64,000 nt of DNA from Phytophthora colocasiae (lineage: Eukaryota > Oomycota > Peronosporomycetes > Peronosporales > Peronosporaceae). Position numbers and translations under genes: made by a program. Positions 1 through 12,300 of this stretch are shown piece after piece. The stretch spans positions 434,001-498,000 of the forward strand of contig JAGKQI010000086.1 of NCBI GenBank assembly GCA_018806915.1, in the 5' to 3' direction. Under the pieces are notes generated by a model. The model made no database searches, was not told where the DNA came from, and worked only from the letters and a program-made list of their open reading frames with translations. Within the stretch, counting starts at the first letter, position 1, and every line of letters begins with the position of its first letter.

Positions 1-665
1 CCGTCTTGAAGTGGGTTATCAATTCCAAGTCGGCGGATGGACGGTGTGTACCCTGGGGACTCACACTGTCCCACTGGAATTTGGACATTCGGAAGGTCCA
101 ACGGGATGAAGATGGTTTAGCGGCCATTATGGGCGCCGGAATCACGCCTCGTGAACACTTGGACGAAATCTCGGAGTCGTTGATTCCACTGAAGGGACGC
201 ATCCGGAAACCACCAGTGATGAGTATCGAGATGTTGGAGTCCGACTACGAAGGCGTCGTTCTGAGTTTCGACGGAGCTGCCAAGACCTCCAACCGGAAGG
301 GCAGTTGTGGATGCATCCTTTGGAAGTTACCCGGTTGGACTATCCTCGAGGCTCGAGGTTTCATCTTGGAAGATATCACTGTGAACGATGCCGAGTACCA
401 CGGCCTTCTGAAAGGTATGCTGATGGCGTCCGATCGGAAGGTCCAAGAGTTAGTTATCGTTGGAGATTCTCGGATCGTGATTCAACAAGTTCAGGGTCTG
501 ATCAACTGCAATCAACCGCACCTCCAAAAACACCTTGAGGAGGCGGAGGTTTTGAAGGCAAAGTTCCAGAGGGTCCGACTGGTGCATCTCAAGCGAGACT
601 ACAACCAGGCCGCCGACTATCTCACTTCCAAGACTTTACTCTTGGGAGCGTCATGGGATGTTGAG
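1..665 (+). pseudogene. E2 pol, RNase H portion (5' piece, interrupted by E1)
   Basis: The frame is open from the window edge to the E1 insertion at 665. It encodes the end of the degenerate first RNase H and then a complete second RNase H: FDGAA near 270, DAEYHGL near 388, GDSRIVIQQ near 468 and the Asn/Ala-Asp motif NQAADYL near 604. These are the four carboxylate positions of a type I RNase H, which removes the RNA strand during reverse transcription. The sequence matches E1 and E3 pol closely but with many substitutions. The reading frame appears to run on to a stop at 692 only because the E1 LTR is open there for a few codons. The gene continues at 15125. Confidence 0.85.
662..665. repeat. 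Target-site duplication of E1 (left copy, TGAG)
   Basis: TGAG lies directly before the E1 LTR at 666 and again directly after the other LTR at 15121-15124. A 4-bp duplication fits Gypsy-type integrase and shows that 666-15120 went in as one unit. Confidence 0.8.
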
Positions 666-2199
666 TGTGGCGAAGTGGGTGAACACTTTTGACCGCCCAG
701 GGGGTTGCGTATAGTGTGCCGTCCAAAAGGAACAACCCAGACACTAAAAACTCCAAAAGAGAGTTAGTAGTAAGGTGTCCAGTTGGAGTGAGTCAGCACC
801 ACCTTCCGGTGTCCAAATGGGTGTCCGGAAAGTGGCTTGGCGTGTGACCTTGTGACTACCCTCGTAGGTGTCGTTTGTCTTCGAACGCGAGGAGTCTGCA
901 CCGAAAGTGTTATCTCTAAAAGATTGTAGAAATAGATCCGGAGGGAGAGTGCTAACCAAATAAACACTTCCCAAACGGTGGTTAATTAGTCCGAAAGTGG
1001 GTAAGCACTTATGAGCAAAGTACTTTCCCTCCAACAGTTAACCAAATATACAAGAGAGTTAAACCAAAATATACAACCGCTTCTTATTCTTTTCGGCCCT
1101 CGAGCGGTGGGCACTCCAAATGCCAGTACGACTAGAGCAAAGTCCGGAACACTGGCACAGTTCCGGGGCTCTTTAAACAGCGCACCCCTTCCGATAGATT
1201 CACTAGGAATCTCCGGAAGAATAGAATCCAATATATATGTCCCAAATACTATGTAGTATTTAAGAACACACACAACCAATACAGTCCAAACACACAAGCA
1301 GTCAAATCAATCAATTTTAGGGGTGACTACCACTAACCTCCCAAAACGCAGTTATAATATGAAATAATACCCGAAAGTATCAACTGGAATATGAAATGGA
1401 AGGGGTCACGCCCGGGATACGCCGCCCGGATCACCTTTCCAACTTGGTCTTACCCTGGCGGAGATTCACGCGGCGGTGACGCTTGTCGACGCGGCCTGAC
1501 GCTTGTTCGGCTACACGTGAAGCCCTCTTCTCGAGGCTGGTCCACGGCTCCTCACAGTGTGTCTTGGGAACACCTTCCAAGACTTTGCACTTGCGCCCTT
1601 GGTGGCAAATTGAACTCTCTTTAATGTATAATAGCTAGCACTAGCTAAACATGCAAAAATATACTTGGTTTCACTATGTAGTAGGGGCGTCTCATCAGGA
1701 AGAGGCTTGCGTTTCAGTAGAATACCATAGAGTCAAAGAACACGGAAGAATTCCAGCTGGCTCCGGACACATCATCGTCGGTCGTCTTGGTCGGTCGGAA
1801 ATATATGGCCTTGAGTATACCCGAGACTCAACCAGGATACTGGGTACAAACCAGACAGTCTCCGATAGTCAAACGTTAACCTCCACTTCGAACCTTCGAC
1901 TTGATAATTTGGGTCTCGCATATACTCCAAAAATAGAACCCTTGGTCATGGCGTTACCGAACAGTAACTTGGTTTCGTTGTTCGAATCATCTGGAGTGCA
2001 TCTTCCGGAGTATGTCAGGATCTTTTAAAGTCGTTTCCATCTTTTGGATTCCGCAAACACATCCCAGGCTTGCCCTTGTCCCTTGGCACCCACAATTGTG
2101 CCTTAACCCTGAAATCATTTGGACCAGTAATATCGTCAATGCCGCTCTGGCTCTGGGAACCGGCAGTCCATAGAAAATTTGCAGAGTCACAGCTTCACA
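666..2199 (-). repeat. E1 3' LTR
   Basis: 1534 bp. In element sense it starts TGTGAAGCTG and ends CTTCGCCACA. It matches 13586-15120 closely, apart from a cluster of transversions around 1960-2062. The polypurine tract (ATGAGAGGGACGGT on the - strand) abuts it at 2200-2213. Open frames inside it occur in every E1/E3 LTR copy, are lost in the diverged E2 LTR, and are not treated as genes. Confidence 0.92.
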
Positions 2200-2258
2200 A
2201 CCGTCCCTCTCATCATGAGCTCTCATTGAGCAATTTGCTTCCGAGGTGATAGGTCGCG

Positions 2259-3239
2259 ATGAGACGAAGCAAGACGAAGGCACCACGATCAAAGTCCAGT
2301 CGGTTATCCAGGAGAAGTCGTCCGCCAGTAAATCGGTCAAATTTCCACGCAAACTCCAATTCGGTTCTCCAACTAGCGGAGGTGGCGTCTTTTCTTCGCC
2401 CGGTCCCAACTCAGCCAATCACTTCACGTCGAAAGATCCCAACAAGCTCACACGCTCACTTTGCGATATCGCGGCTGCTGAGCGCTCCAATGGAAGCTAC
2501 CACGTCGTCACACATATCTCCTACGGCCGTACCTGCTGCTCAAGCCGTCCCAGGATCAAGTAGCACCTCCACACATGATTCAAGCCTCGCTGGCAGTCAA
2601 TCTGACGTCCCTAAGCGGTCTTCGGGAGGGGATAATGTACAACCAGGGGGTGGAAAAGCGCAGGAAGGCGAGAGTAATGATGAACATCACGATAAAAGCG
2701 CAGCAAACGACATCTTGAGTCTCGGCAAAGTGCGTACGGCTCCCATCTCATCGGCTGAAGCTTCTCGTTTGAACATATCTGGTGATCTCAAACCAACACC
2801 TATCAGTCTCGCTGTGGCTAACCTCTGCTCCGCGGAAGACACTCGTCTGGTCGGGATTCCTGCAGTGGCGAAACATTTGGGGCGAAATTGTTTATCCCAA
2901 GATGGTTACGGTGGACTGGAAATGTTGGCACAAGTGGAGCGCCTCTCGACTTCAGAAAAAGCGATGCTATTCCAGTTCTTCGGCGAGAGCGATGATTTGA
3001 ATGAGCACATCCTGACTCCAAGAGCCGATTCACTCCAAGGTCCTGAGCTGGAAACTTTGTTGGCCGATCTCTCCTTTCGTCGTCAAATGGCAAGCGTCTT
3101 GACCGAATTTGATCCTGAAAACTTTGCCCAACGTGTTTTCGGCACTGTCTCCGCTCTGCGTCGAGTCACTGAGAAGCTGAGTCGGGTCCAAGCTGATCCC
3201 AGTGGAGCAGCGTATCCAGTTCTCCGATCTCTGGAGTGA
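2259..3239 (+). CDS. E1 antisense ORF (326 aa), convergent with pol
   Basis: Function unknown. The ORF lies between pol and the 3' LTR and runs opposite to gag-pol. The first 77 residues are basic and Ser-rich, and a second Met at 2490 is the more likely start because the E2 homologue begins with a similar short Ala/Ser/Thr-rich leader. Residues about 95-210 are acidic and Ser/Gly-rich. Residues about 215-315 form the conserved block shared with E2, including QDGYGGLE, RLSTSEK, LFQFF and FGTVSALRRV in E1. The ORF stops about 10 residues after that block, whereas the E2 version goes on for several hundred residues, so the E1/E3 form is C-terminally shortened. The E3 copy (46346-47341) is identical outside one 345-bp patch. 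Confidence 0.75.
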   Translation: MRRSKTKAPRSKSSRLSRRSRPPVNRSNFHANSNSVLQLAEVASFLRPVPTQPITSRRKIPTSSHAHFAISRLLSAPMEATTSSHISPTAVPAAQAVPGSSSTSTHDSSLAGSQSDVPKRSSGGDNVQPGGGKAQEGESNDEHHDKSAANDILSLGKVRTAPISSAEASRLNISGDLKPTPISLAVANLCSAEDTRLVGIPAVAKHLGRNCLSQDGYGGLEMLAQVERLSTSEKAMLFQFFGESDDLNEHILTPRADSLQGPELETLLADLSFRRQMASVLTEFDPENFAQRVFGTVSALRRVTEKLSRVQADPSGAAYPVLRSLE

Positions 3240-3515
3240 AGGCTAAGAATGTGTTCAACTCCAGGTGAAAGTCACCTTCGACTCTGCATATTTCCACGTA
3301 ACAATCACTTTTAACCATCCAAAGTACACTCATTTCATCTCGTAACATCTCCAGTAGTCATCTCGTTAATCTCCTTTGAAGTCCCATGTAATCCCTCGAA
3401 ACTCACCTCACAATAACTCCCATGATAATCATAATCCAATCGTAAATAAAACAAAATTCAATCGAAAACACACTTCCAATCGATCCACCCGGACATTCAC
3501 ATGACATGTGAACGT
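3240..3515. other. E1 spacer between antisense ORF and pol
   Basis: About 275 bp without a credible gene. It separates two convergent stop codons. Apart from the hairpin at 3492-3516 I see only AT-richer sequence on the side of the antisense ORF, the expected place for the 3' ends of both transcripts. Confidence 0.6.
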
Positions 3516-3516
3516 C
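3492..3516 (-). other. Hairpin at the pol stop codon (E1)
   Basis: An inverted repeat with arms GACGTTCACATG and CATGTGAATGTC in pol sense (12 positions, one G-T pair) begins at the last base of the pol TAG. The identical element is at 46069-46093 in E3. E2 has a different stem in the same place, and E5 has one a few bases further on. A role in transcript termination between the convergent ORFs is inference. Confidence 0.6.
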
Positions 3517-6500
3517 TACGCTCGGGGATGATCATCCCCAGCCTGCATCGCCTGGAACCTCGCCCGCGCCCGCGCTCCTTGGTTAAATTCATAGAGTAGG
3601 GCACCGCAGCTAAGTTGCGATACAGGTAGCCATTCAGGTTCGTCATATCCTTTCCACTTCACCAGATATTCTCGGGTCCTCTTGGAGGTACGAGTCCGCT
3701 TCGACCATCTCAGGTCCAAAATCTTTTCAACTTCGTACTCGTCGTTTCCAACGTCAGGCTCCCAGCTGTCTTCTGGAAGAAGAGCAGCATCGAAGTCATC
3801 GTCGTCTTCCACTTGGACTTCACCGGTTGGGCGTCTGGGGAATACGGCTCGTGGCTTTAGACGACTTATGTGTACCCATGGGTTGACACGGTACCCCGTG
3901 TCCTCGACCTTGAGTTTCACTAGATAGTCGTCATGAACTTCTTCAATTCGAAAAGGTCCATGCCACATGTGAGCTAATTTCCGACTCAAACCAGTCTGAA
4001 CCTTCGGAATATATAACCAGACGGAGTCTCCCTTCTCGAATCCAGACTTCAGTCTCTCAGACAAATCTTTCCATCTCTGAGTTTGAACTTCCGAACGATG
4101 ACGTTTGGCCTTCTTTTGGAGATCTTCAGCAAACGCAATCGCATAACTGTAGTCGCGTTGCATTTTTCGTCTCCACTCGTAGGCCGTCCTCTCCGGAAAA
4201 TTGTGGGGCTTTGGACCCAACATTGCCGAGATGGTATTCTGAGCGTCCCAGCCGTGGACCAGGTAGAATGGGGTCTCCAACCGGGTAGCATCGAAGGATG
4301 TGTTCAAAGCAAACATGAGCCTCTCCACGTGGTCGTCCCAGTCGCTCTGGTCTGCTTCCATGATATACGCTCGGATACTCCGGACGACCGTCTGGACTGA
4401 CCGTTCTTGCTGACCGTTAGCTTGCGGACGATATCCCAGGGTGGCTCTTTGAAGACTTCCGAGTAGATTCCGGAAACATTCGAAGACAGTACTCATGAAC
4501 CGCGGGTCTTGGTCATGTCGAATCATCGAACTCGCTCCAAATCGTTGGAACACCACTTGCTCATATACTTCGGCGACATCTTGGGCAGTTGTCGAATTCA
4601 TCGGTTTGCACATGACATATCCGGAGAACATATCTTGGAACAGAAGCAGAAAAGTATTTCCGCGGGCCGACTTCGGAAGATGCGTGACGAAATCCATCGA
4701 AACGACTTCAAATGGGTAGGATGGCTCGATATTTCCGGGTGATGGACCGTCATTCGGAGGTCGTCCCTTTCCACTTGCACAATCCACACACTCCTTTACA
4801 TGTCGTTCCACATCGGCATACATTCCTGGCCAATAATATTCCGAAAGAAGCTTCTCATGAGTCCGGCGGATCCCCTGATGACCTCCTTGGAAATCTTCGT
4901 GAGCGTAATGGAGCATGTCGGAGCGCAACGATTCCGGGACGACTAGCCGGAGTTCTCCCAGGAAGTCTCGAGGTCGCTTCTGACTAATCGTCGACAACCG
5001 GTAAAGAACATCTCGACTGTCCAATGTGAACAGGTCGGCTACCTTGGCGATCTTCCGGAGTCTTCGGCGTGAAAACCTTTCGAGATCACCTTTCAGAAAA
5101 CTTTTCAGTTCGGACAAGTATTCATCCGCATCTTGATGTGCCTTGATCCTCCGCCATCGCTCGGCCTGAAATTCCAACGGACCCATGGGGACTTCATCTG
5201 GACGTCCCGAGTCGGGGTCCTCAGCTTGTGCAATGGCAGCCATGACCCTTGCAGCAGGAGGGAGGGGAGTGGATTCTGGCCCCGGAAGACTTTGATCATC
5301 TGGAATTTGAACTCCGGATGATACATCTCTTAAAGTCTCTTTCTCTTCCGAGCCGTCCACCTTCATCAGTTTCTCTGCAATCTTGGACACATGCTCCAGA
5401 TGATTTAGGTCACTTTCATCCCGAACTTCCCACGACTCATCTAGTAGGAGAGTCTTCGAAGTCAGGTAGTCGGCAGCCTGATTGTATTCTCGCTTCAGAT
5501 GCACGAAACGGATCTTTCGGAACTTATCTTTCAGAGTCTCCGCCTCCGCGAGATGTTTCTGGAGATGTGGTTGGTTGCAGTTGATTAACCCCTGGACTTG
5601 TTGAATTACAATCCTGGAATCACCAACCACTACCAACTCATCGATACTCCGGTTGGACGCCATTAGCATGCCCTTCAGAAGTCCATGATACTCCGCGTCA
5701 TTTACTGTGACGTTATCCAAAGTAAAACCACGAGCTTCGAGGACCTTCCAACCAGGCAGTTTCCACAGGATACAACCACAACTTCCTTTCCGGGTGGATG
5801 TCTTAGCAGCTCCATCAAAACTCAGGACGATACCTTCGTAATCCGACTCCAACATTTCGATACTCATCACTGGAGGTTTCCGGATGCGTCCCTTGAGTGG
5901 AATCAGCGATTCCGAAATTTCGTCCAAATGTTCACGTGGAGTGATGCCGGCACCCATAATAGCCGCTAAACCATCTTCATCCTTTTGAACTTTTCGAATG
6001 TCCAAGTCCCAGTGAGATAGGGCAAGCCCCCAGGGCACACAGCGCCCATCGGCAGACTTTGAATTGATCACCCATTTCAAAACAGAATAACGGGTGTAGA
6101 CAAACAACTTGGACTGTTCAACCAAACTCCGGAAAACTTGAAGCACTCTCAAGATCGCAATAACCTCCTTTTCCGCAATGTGATAGCGTAACTCGGAATC
6201 ATTCAGAACTCGTCCAGTATACCTGACCGGATGAATCATCCCGTCATATTCCTGGGCGAGGACTGCGCAGGCGGCCCAAGCATTGGCGTGAGGAATAATC
6301 ACAAACGGTCGGGTTCGGTCCGGATGACGCAGTAGCGGGGTCGAAATGATCTTGTGCTTCAAAAGTCCAAATGCTTCTTTGGCTTGGTCCAAATTCCGCC
6401 CTGCCTTGATCTGTTCGTCCGAAAGTTCATACAGAACTGCTGCGACCACCGGAAAATCTTCAATGAACTTGTGATAATAATTCAAACTCCCGAGGAACGA

Positions 6501-9320
6501 CTGGACGCCTTTCAGAGTGGTCGGAAACGGAAGGTCCAAAACACCCTTTGCGATCTTCGGAGTAGCTCGAATACCTTCAGCACTTATCTCATGAGACAAG
6601 TATGGGATCGTCAATTTTCCAAACTCACTCTTCGGAAGACTTACCAAGGTGTTCCAGTATCTGAGTCGAAATAGCAATGCATTCAGATCTTCACACAACT
6701 GGTCCCAAGTTGGAGCACCATGGGCGATGTCATCGATATAGGAACTTCGTCCCAACACCGGACTCATCTGAGACGGGGCAGGTATATTCCGCTGAAACAC
6801 AGTCATAGTATCCGAAAGATTTGGGACTTGGAATCCAGCATCATGATGACCTTGGCCATTACCTTCCGGAAGATTCAGTTGTAAGAACTCCAAAACTTCA
6901 GAGTCCACTTGGGCTTCCTCTTCAGGAGGCAATCTGACGAATCCCCACAGGCAGTTGTTAATTATTGCTTGATAAACCAGTGGTGCATTTTTGAGTCCAA
7001 ATGGCATACGAATCCATTGGAAATGTCCGAATGGACATACGAAAGCTGAAATCAACTTTGCACGTTCCGACATTCGGATAGCCCAAAATCCACTTGCCAT
7101 GTCGAGACTCATAAACCACATTGCACTTTCGAAACCGATTAGAAGGTCGTCGATCAGCGGTAACGGATAGTTCGACAACAAGATGAACCCATTCACGACT
7201 CGATAATCAATACACATCCGGATATCGACTCCATTCTTCTTCAAGACGATAACGATTGGTGATGCCCAAGGAGACTCCGAATGTTCGATCAGTCCGGTCT
7301 CCAAAAGTTTCTTGAGCAACTCGTACACCTTGACGGCCAAATGAGGTGCAATCGACCGTGGTCGTTGTGCAACAGGCTTCGCATCTCCAACATCCAAGTC
7401 GCAAATCACACCTCTCGCCGGAGCCGGGGCTGCATTACCGTCCCCTAAGAAAATCTTCCGATGACGTTTCAGAATCTTGCGGAGCTTACGCTCTTCTTCT
7501 GGAGTCGTCTTTCCGGGTTCTCCAACGTCCGCCTTCTCGATGTCACAACTTGGAGCCAACTCATGTACTTCGGGAAGCATGACCAGTTGGTCCTTCAATT
7601 GGGACAACATGTCACTTCCCTCATGTACATACACGGCTGGTTCCAAATTCAACTCTTCTGCACTCACGTGCAAACACCGGGTGAACTTGGTTTCCAATCT
7701 CCGAATGGCTCGATTCAACATGTCTGACTGGACATTCTCTCCAAAAGATCTCCTAGGGGGTTCGAATTCTTCCTCCAGAGCCGTATCGTCTGAGGGATCG
7801 TCCCCTGGCAAGTCCTCATCCACAGTAATCGCATCGAAAAATTCGTCATCATCCGAACTTTCAAAAACTGACCCTTCATCTCCGTCTGGAACTTCATCAC
7901 AAGTTTCGTATTCTTCAGGATCTGGCTCCACAACTCGCGGAGGGTCGTCAGGTTCTGAAACTTCATCGATAGTCGGGAGTTCTTCTCGAACAGGATCATC
8001 CGGAATTTTCGGGGGTGGAACTTGAAGTTGGACCATGTGCACGTTTGAGCTTCCTCGGGGTGGCCTTACCAACAATTTCTTGGGCCACGAGTAGGTTGTT
8101 CTTTGGACACATGGTGGTCCGGACTCGGACAGCATCTGCATGTACTTCTGTTGTCGGAGCTGCTCCTGTCTGGAGTTGGTATTCTCATAGATCAGGACCT
8201 CCCATTCTCGATACCTCCGAAGTCCTGGCCTCACAAAACGTCCAAAAGGATAACATCCGTACTCCACAATCTGGGCGACTGTGGTGTTCGGTCCCATCCA
8301 GACGTCCTTCTCCGAAATATTCACCACTCGAACGGCGACTGCCCAAGATCGGGCACCATAAATAAGCTGCGTCACCCATCGGTCACCACGCCCAGCCCAC
8401 ACAACTTCACGTTGTGGATTACTCTGGCCATAATTGATCCGGATGACAGCTTGCTCGCCCGGTTGGAGGCATATCGTCCCTGATGGTCGCACGTCCAGCC
8501 GAAGTCCTTTCCTTTGTTGGTCGAACGTTCTTCCGGACAACATCACATTCTCTTCATCTGGAAGTTGCACCAAGCCTTCTCGAACACACAATCGGACTCC
8601 AGCCGAATACATGAAGTCCATTCCGAGAAGCATGTCAACACCTTCGCCGATGTTGGCAACCCACAATTCCAAAACATACACCACGTTCAGTCCCAAAGTC
8701 ACCTTCACTTCAGTCCGAGCAGAGATGATTGTCGGCACTCCTCCCAATCCGGACACCCGGAGCTGCTTCTGAAAGTCCAACTTGAGCTTGAGTCTACGCG
8801 CAAGATCCAAACTCAGCATACTTACTGAAGCTCCAGAGTCCAAAAGAATCTACGTTCGACAGTTGTTCACCGCACCATGTACCATAGCAACCCTTTTCGA
8901 ATTCTCCGAACGATGTTCTTCCCACCATCCATAACTCTCACCGGGTTTGAGCCTGAACTCGACAGGAGTGTCATCCGTGTTATCCGGATGCCAGTCATCC
9001 AAAACGTCAGGGTCATCACCAACTGGAGTGGGGTCTTCTTTCGGGAAAATGGTCATGCATTGATGGTTAACTTGTCGTCTCAACTCAGGTCCAACGTACG
9101 CTAAAACACACAATTCAGGGGGTTTCTTGAGCCCGGCGCGTTCTGGATCCCCATCCAGCGGGCTTAGTGGTTTAACGGTTTCTCCCCAGAATCGGCGTCC
9201 GGATCCAGAAGTTGTTTCCGGATGGCGGTCGGCAGGTCCAGCGCACCTTGTTGTATGAGACTCTTGATGTCTTGGAGTGCCTTGTACTCTCCACATGATC
9301 CTTCGTGATACCGGTGACAA
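3516..9320 (-). pseudogene. pol: E1 pol: protease, RT, two RNase H domains, integrase, chromodomain (one nonsense codon)
   Basis: Read from 9320 down to 3516. The protease motif LLDSGASVS lies just after an in-frame TAG at 8850-8852, where E3 has GAG (Glu). From 8843 on the frame is open for 1775 residues: RT with CIDYR, GLKNAP and YIDD; a first RNase H lacking two catalytic Asp; a second RNase H with FDGAA, AEYHGL and GDSRIV; integrase HHCC zinc finger (HYAHEDFQGGH to CVDCASGKG); the D,D,E core; and a C-terminal chromodomain around EYLVKWKGYDEPEW. Pol has no start codon of its own and is reached by a -1 frameshift from gag at 9170-9176. Without readthrough, the nonsense codon removes the protease and everything after it. 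Confidence 0.92.
9130..9176 (-). promoter_or_regulatory. Predicted -1 frameshift site, E1 gag/pol
   Basis: The heptamer G TTA AAC (9176-9170, - strand) is in the gag frame, two codons before the gag stop (9166-9164). Five bases later comes a stem-loop: outer arms AGCCCG/CGGGCT and inner arms CTGGAT/ATCCAG. Pol is open in the -1 frame across this overlap. The same module is in E3, and a different stem with the same heptamer is in E4 and E5. Confidence 0.75.
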
Positions 9321-12300
9321 TAGTCACATTGGCGAGTCCGGCAGAATCGGACCGGATGTCCTTTCTTATGACAACGTTCGCACTCGATGTCAGCCCAACA
9401 GTCCTCCTTGACATGTCCGAAGTTTCGACAATTCTCGCAGAATCTTGCGGAGTAGGTTGGACTTTTGAAGCCATGTCTTTTGGTGTCCGGATGGTCTCCA
9501 GGTGATCGAGGTTTCCACCCAGAATCTTCGAGAATCTTGAATACCGCGTTCGAAAGATCGTCCATAGTCAGGAAAGAGTCATCCGGACCGTCATCAGTCT
9601 TCGAAGTAGTCGAGGTGGACATGGTCTCCGGTGGTGGCTTCTCTTCCTCATCTTGGAACCTCACATGTCGATCGTTATCTTCCGAGCCTTCATCATCTCG
9701 AGCGAGGTATGCTCTACCTGTCCGCTTGGACCGTAACTTGTCACGAGGAACGTTGTCTGCCCGGAAGTCTCGCTTCGGAGGTGGCGTATCATATTCGTCA
9801 TCCAAAGTCAAGTCTTCATGCTGCCGTAAGACGTACTCGACATCTTTCAAGCTTCGGAGTCGTTGTCCTTGGAGCGTCATCCGAAGTCGGGAGTCCAGAA
9901 GTTTCTTGATGAACACCTTCAAGTGACTTTCGCGCTGTTTACTCGATCCATCGATGTCGACTCCAGCTCGATCCGCCACCTTGTTGAGTCGGTATTAGAA
10001 ATCCAGTGGAGACTCGTTCTTCTTTTGGACCGTCGTATAGTAACGTTCAGCGTCGAAAGTCTTCGCCTTGCAGTATCGCTCCTTGAACGCCTTCAGAAAA
10101 TCCTTCCACTTCCGGCGAACCTTCGGAGTCAGATTGGCGCGCCAGTTCCGGACAGCAGGGGACAACTTCAATTTCATTTCGTATATCTTCACGCTGTCTG
10201 TCCAGCCTCCTTGAACTGACATACTTTGGAACCTTTCCAACCATCTCATCCGAGTGGCCAGCGGCGCCTTCTCGTCAAAATCTTCCAGAGTGCTCGCATT
10301 CACAAACGGCTTGAACAGGTACGTAATGGTTCCATTCGGGCCGGTCGTAGTCATAACTCCGGGAGATGTGTCTTCGAAAGAGCTGCTATCTGAACTTGGG
10401 GAGTCAGAGTCACTGCCAGAGTCGGAGCTCGAACTGGACGAGCTTGGATCGTCCGAAGGCCGTCTCCGTCTGGGGACTGACCGCTTAGAAGACTGGCCCT
10501 TACTTGACGATGAGCTCTTCCTCGGCGCGTCTGTCCCATTCCTTGACGCCCTTCTCCGGGACCCATCGCATGATGCTTCTCTTCGAGGTCTTACTTCAGA
10601 TGATCTTCTCCGTTCGGGGTCGCTTGCCCCCCTTGCCTTGCCGTCATGGTGTTTCCTGGACTCAGGAGTCTTGGACGTCTTCGTCTCACCAGAAACAACT
10701 TTGAGGGCGGCGGCCAGTTGAGCGGCAAAAGCTTCGTCAGGGTTCCAACCATCTGTTTTCTGGGATTCCGTATGGGACGTGCTCTGGGATGGGGCACTGG
10801 ATACTGGGTGTAAAGTTGCCAAATCAGAAGATGTCCCACCTTGAGTTGCACTAACGGACGGTCCTGACGTCTTTGCCTTTAAGTCGCGAATTTGCGAGGC
10901 CAAGAACTTCTGCACCGCCGTCGACATTTCACGCTCCTTCTTCCTCGCAGCCTCGGACGCCTCCAGCTCGCGCTGAAGGTCGAACACCTTCCGGTCATCA
11001 GACGAGTTACGCTTCGACTTGGTGCTCTTCTTCTTATGACGTTGCTCTCTGGATAAACGCTCTGCGGAATGATCTTCATCAGGACGTGGCTCTGCTGGGA
11101 CGACTTGCGTAGTGGTAAACACTTGAGTCGGCTCCTGCTTCGGGAACATCCCTTGAATCCTCGCGTCCAGCAAGCGCTCCAATTTGGAATCCAGGTCGCT
11201 TGACATCTTCTGTAGCGCCGACCCTTGCTGGTCTTCCATTCGTGCCATCACCTTCTGCAGCTGGAACATCGTGTTCAGCGCGACTTGTGTGGAACCAGAG
11301 CTAGCTGACTTGGACGAACGCTCCGACCTGGCAGATTCACTGGGACTCTCGCGACGTCGGCCTTCGGGCTTCAGTTCATCATGTGCCTCAGGAGATCTGG
11401 CTTGACGGGCTTCTCGAGCTGCCTCTCGCCGTTTTGAGGACGGCTTGGCACGCTTCTTCTTCTGCAGGTCAGCCTTCGAGTCTAGCACGACATCTTTGCG
11501 ACTCACATCCTCACGGGCTCCACTTGGTTTTCCATGCGTGATCTGGAATGCCATCCCAGACTCCATGGACATCGGTCCTCCGAAGCTCCGAGCTGACATC
11601 GCCATGGGCGCGAATCTGGAAAAGGGCATATGACTGCCCCCACTTCTACTCATCCCGAATCCCGAAGAGTCCGAAGTGCTTTCTCGCGAAGTCCGTGATC
11701 CGGATGTAGCGCTCGCCATAGACTCACTGGAACCTCCTGAAGAGGCAAACATGCTCGAGGATCGAGCCGAGTTTGTACGTTCCGACGAGACTCTGCTGGA
11801 TGACATGGCGCTTCTGGACGACCGATCACCCTGGCTCGCTTCCAGATTCCGCAGTACCGATGACGGCACAGACGGCAGCGAAGATGACGCGGGCGACGGG
11901 ATGGACGATGGCGCTCTGGGCATGACACGTTGAAGACGTTTCGGCTGGACCTCTCCTTGGGGTGGCCCCCTTGGACTTCTTGTCTTACGGAAACCTGCCA
12001 ACTGGAGCTGTCTCGCAAAGTCTCGACCGAATAGTGAGGTCTCGTAATCCGAAATGACAACACTTTCACCATGACGAAACACTTCTGGATGTTGTTGATA
12101 TAATCCTTGTCTTCCAGAAGTCTCCAAAATTCTGATGTACTCGTGAGCACGGAGCATAACTTGTCTCCACTCGATCATCTCAACCACAAGCAACCGAAAC
12201 ACGTCACCAACCACTTGTCGAACCAAATCCGGGTGGACCTTGAACACTCGCGTCCTAAACCATCCTGGAACCAAGTTGACGAAACTGAACCCAGCCTCGA

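Noticed and set aside
7477..8025. Ser-rich frame of 182 codons opposite E1 pol (also opposite E3 pol)
   Set aside because: It is the reverse-strand shadow of an acidic Asp/Glu-rich pol linker; it has no independent support.
10254..10721. Ser/Leu-rich frame opposite E1 gag
   Set aside because: Shadow of the RS-rich gag segment; seen in E3 only because the copies are near-identical.
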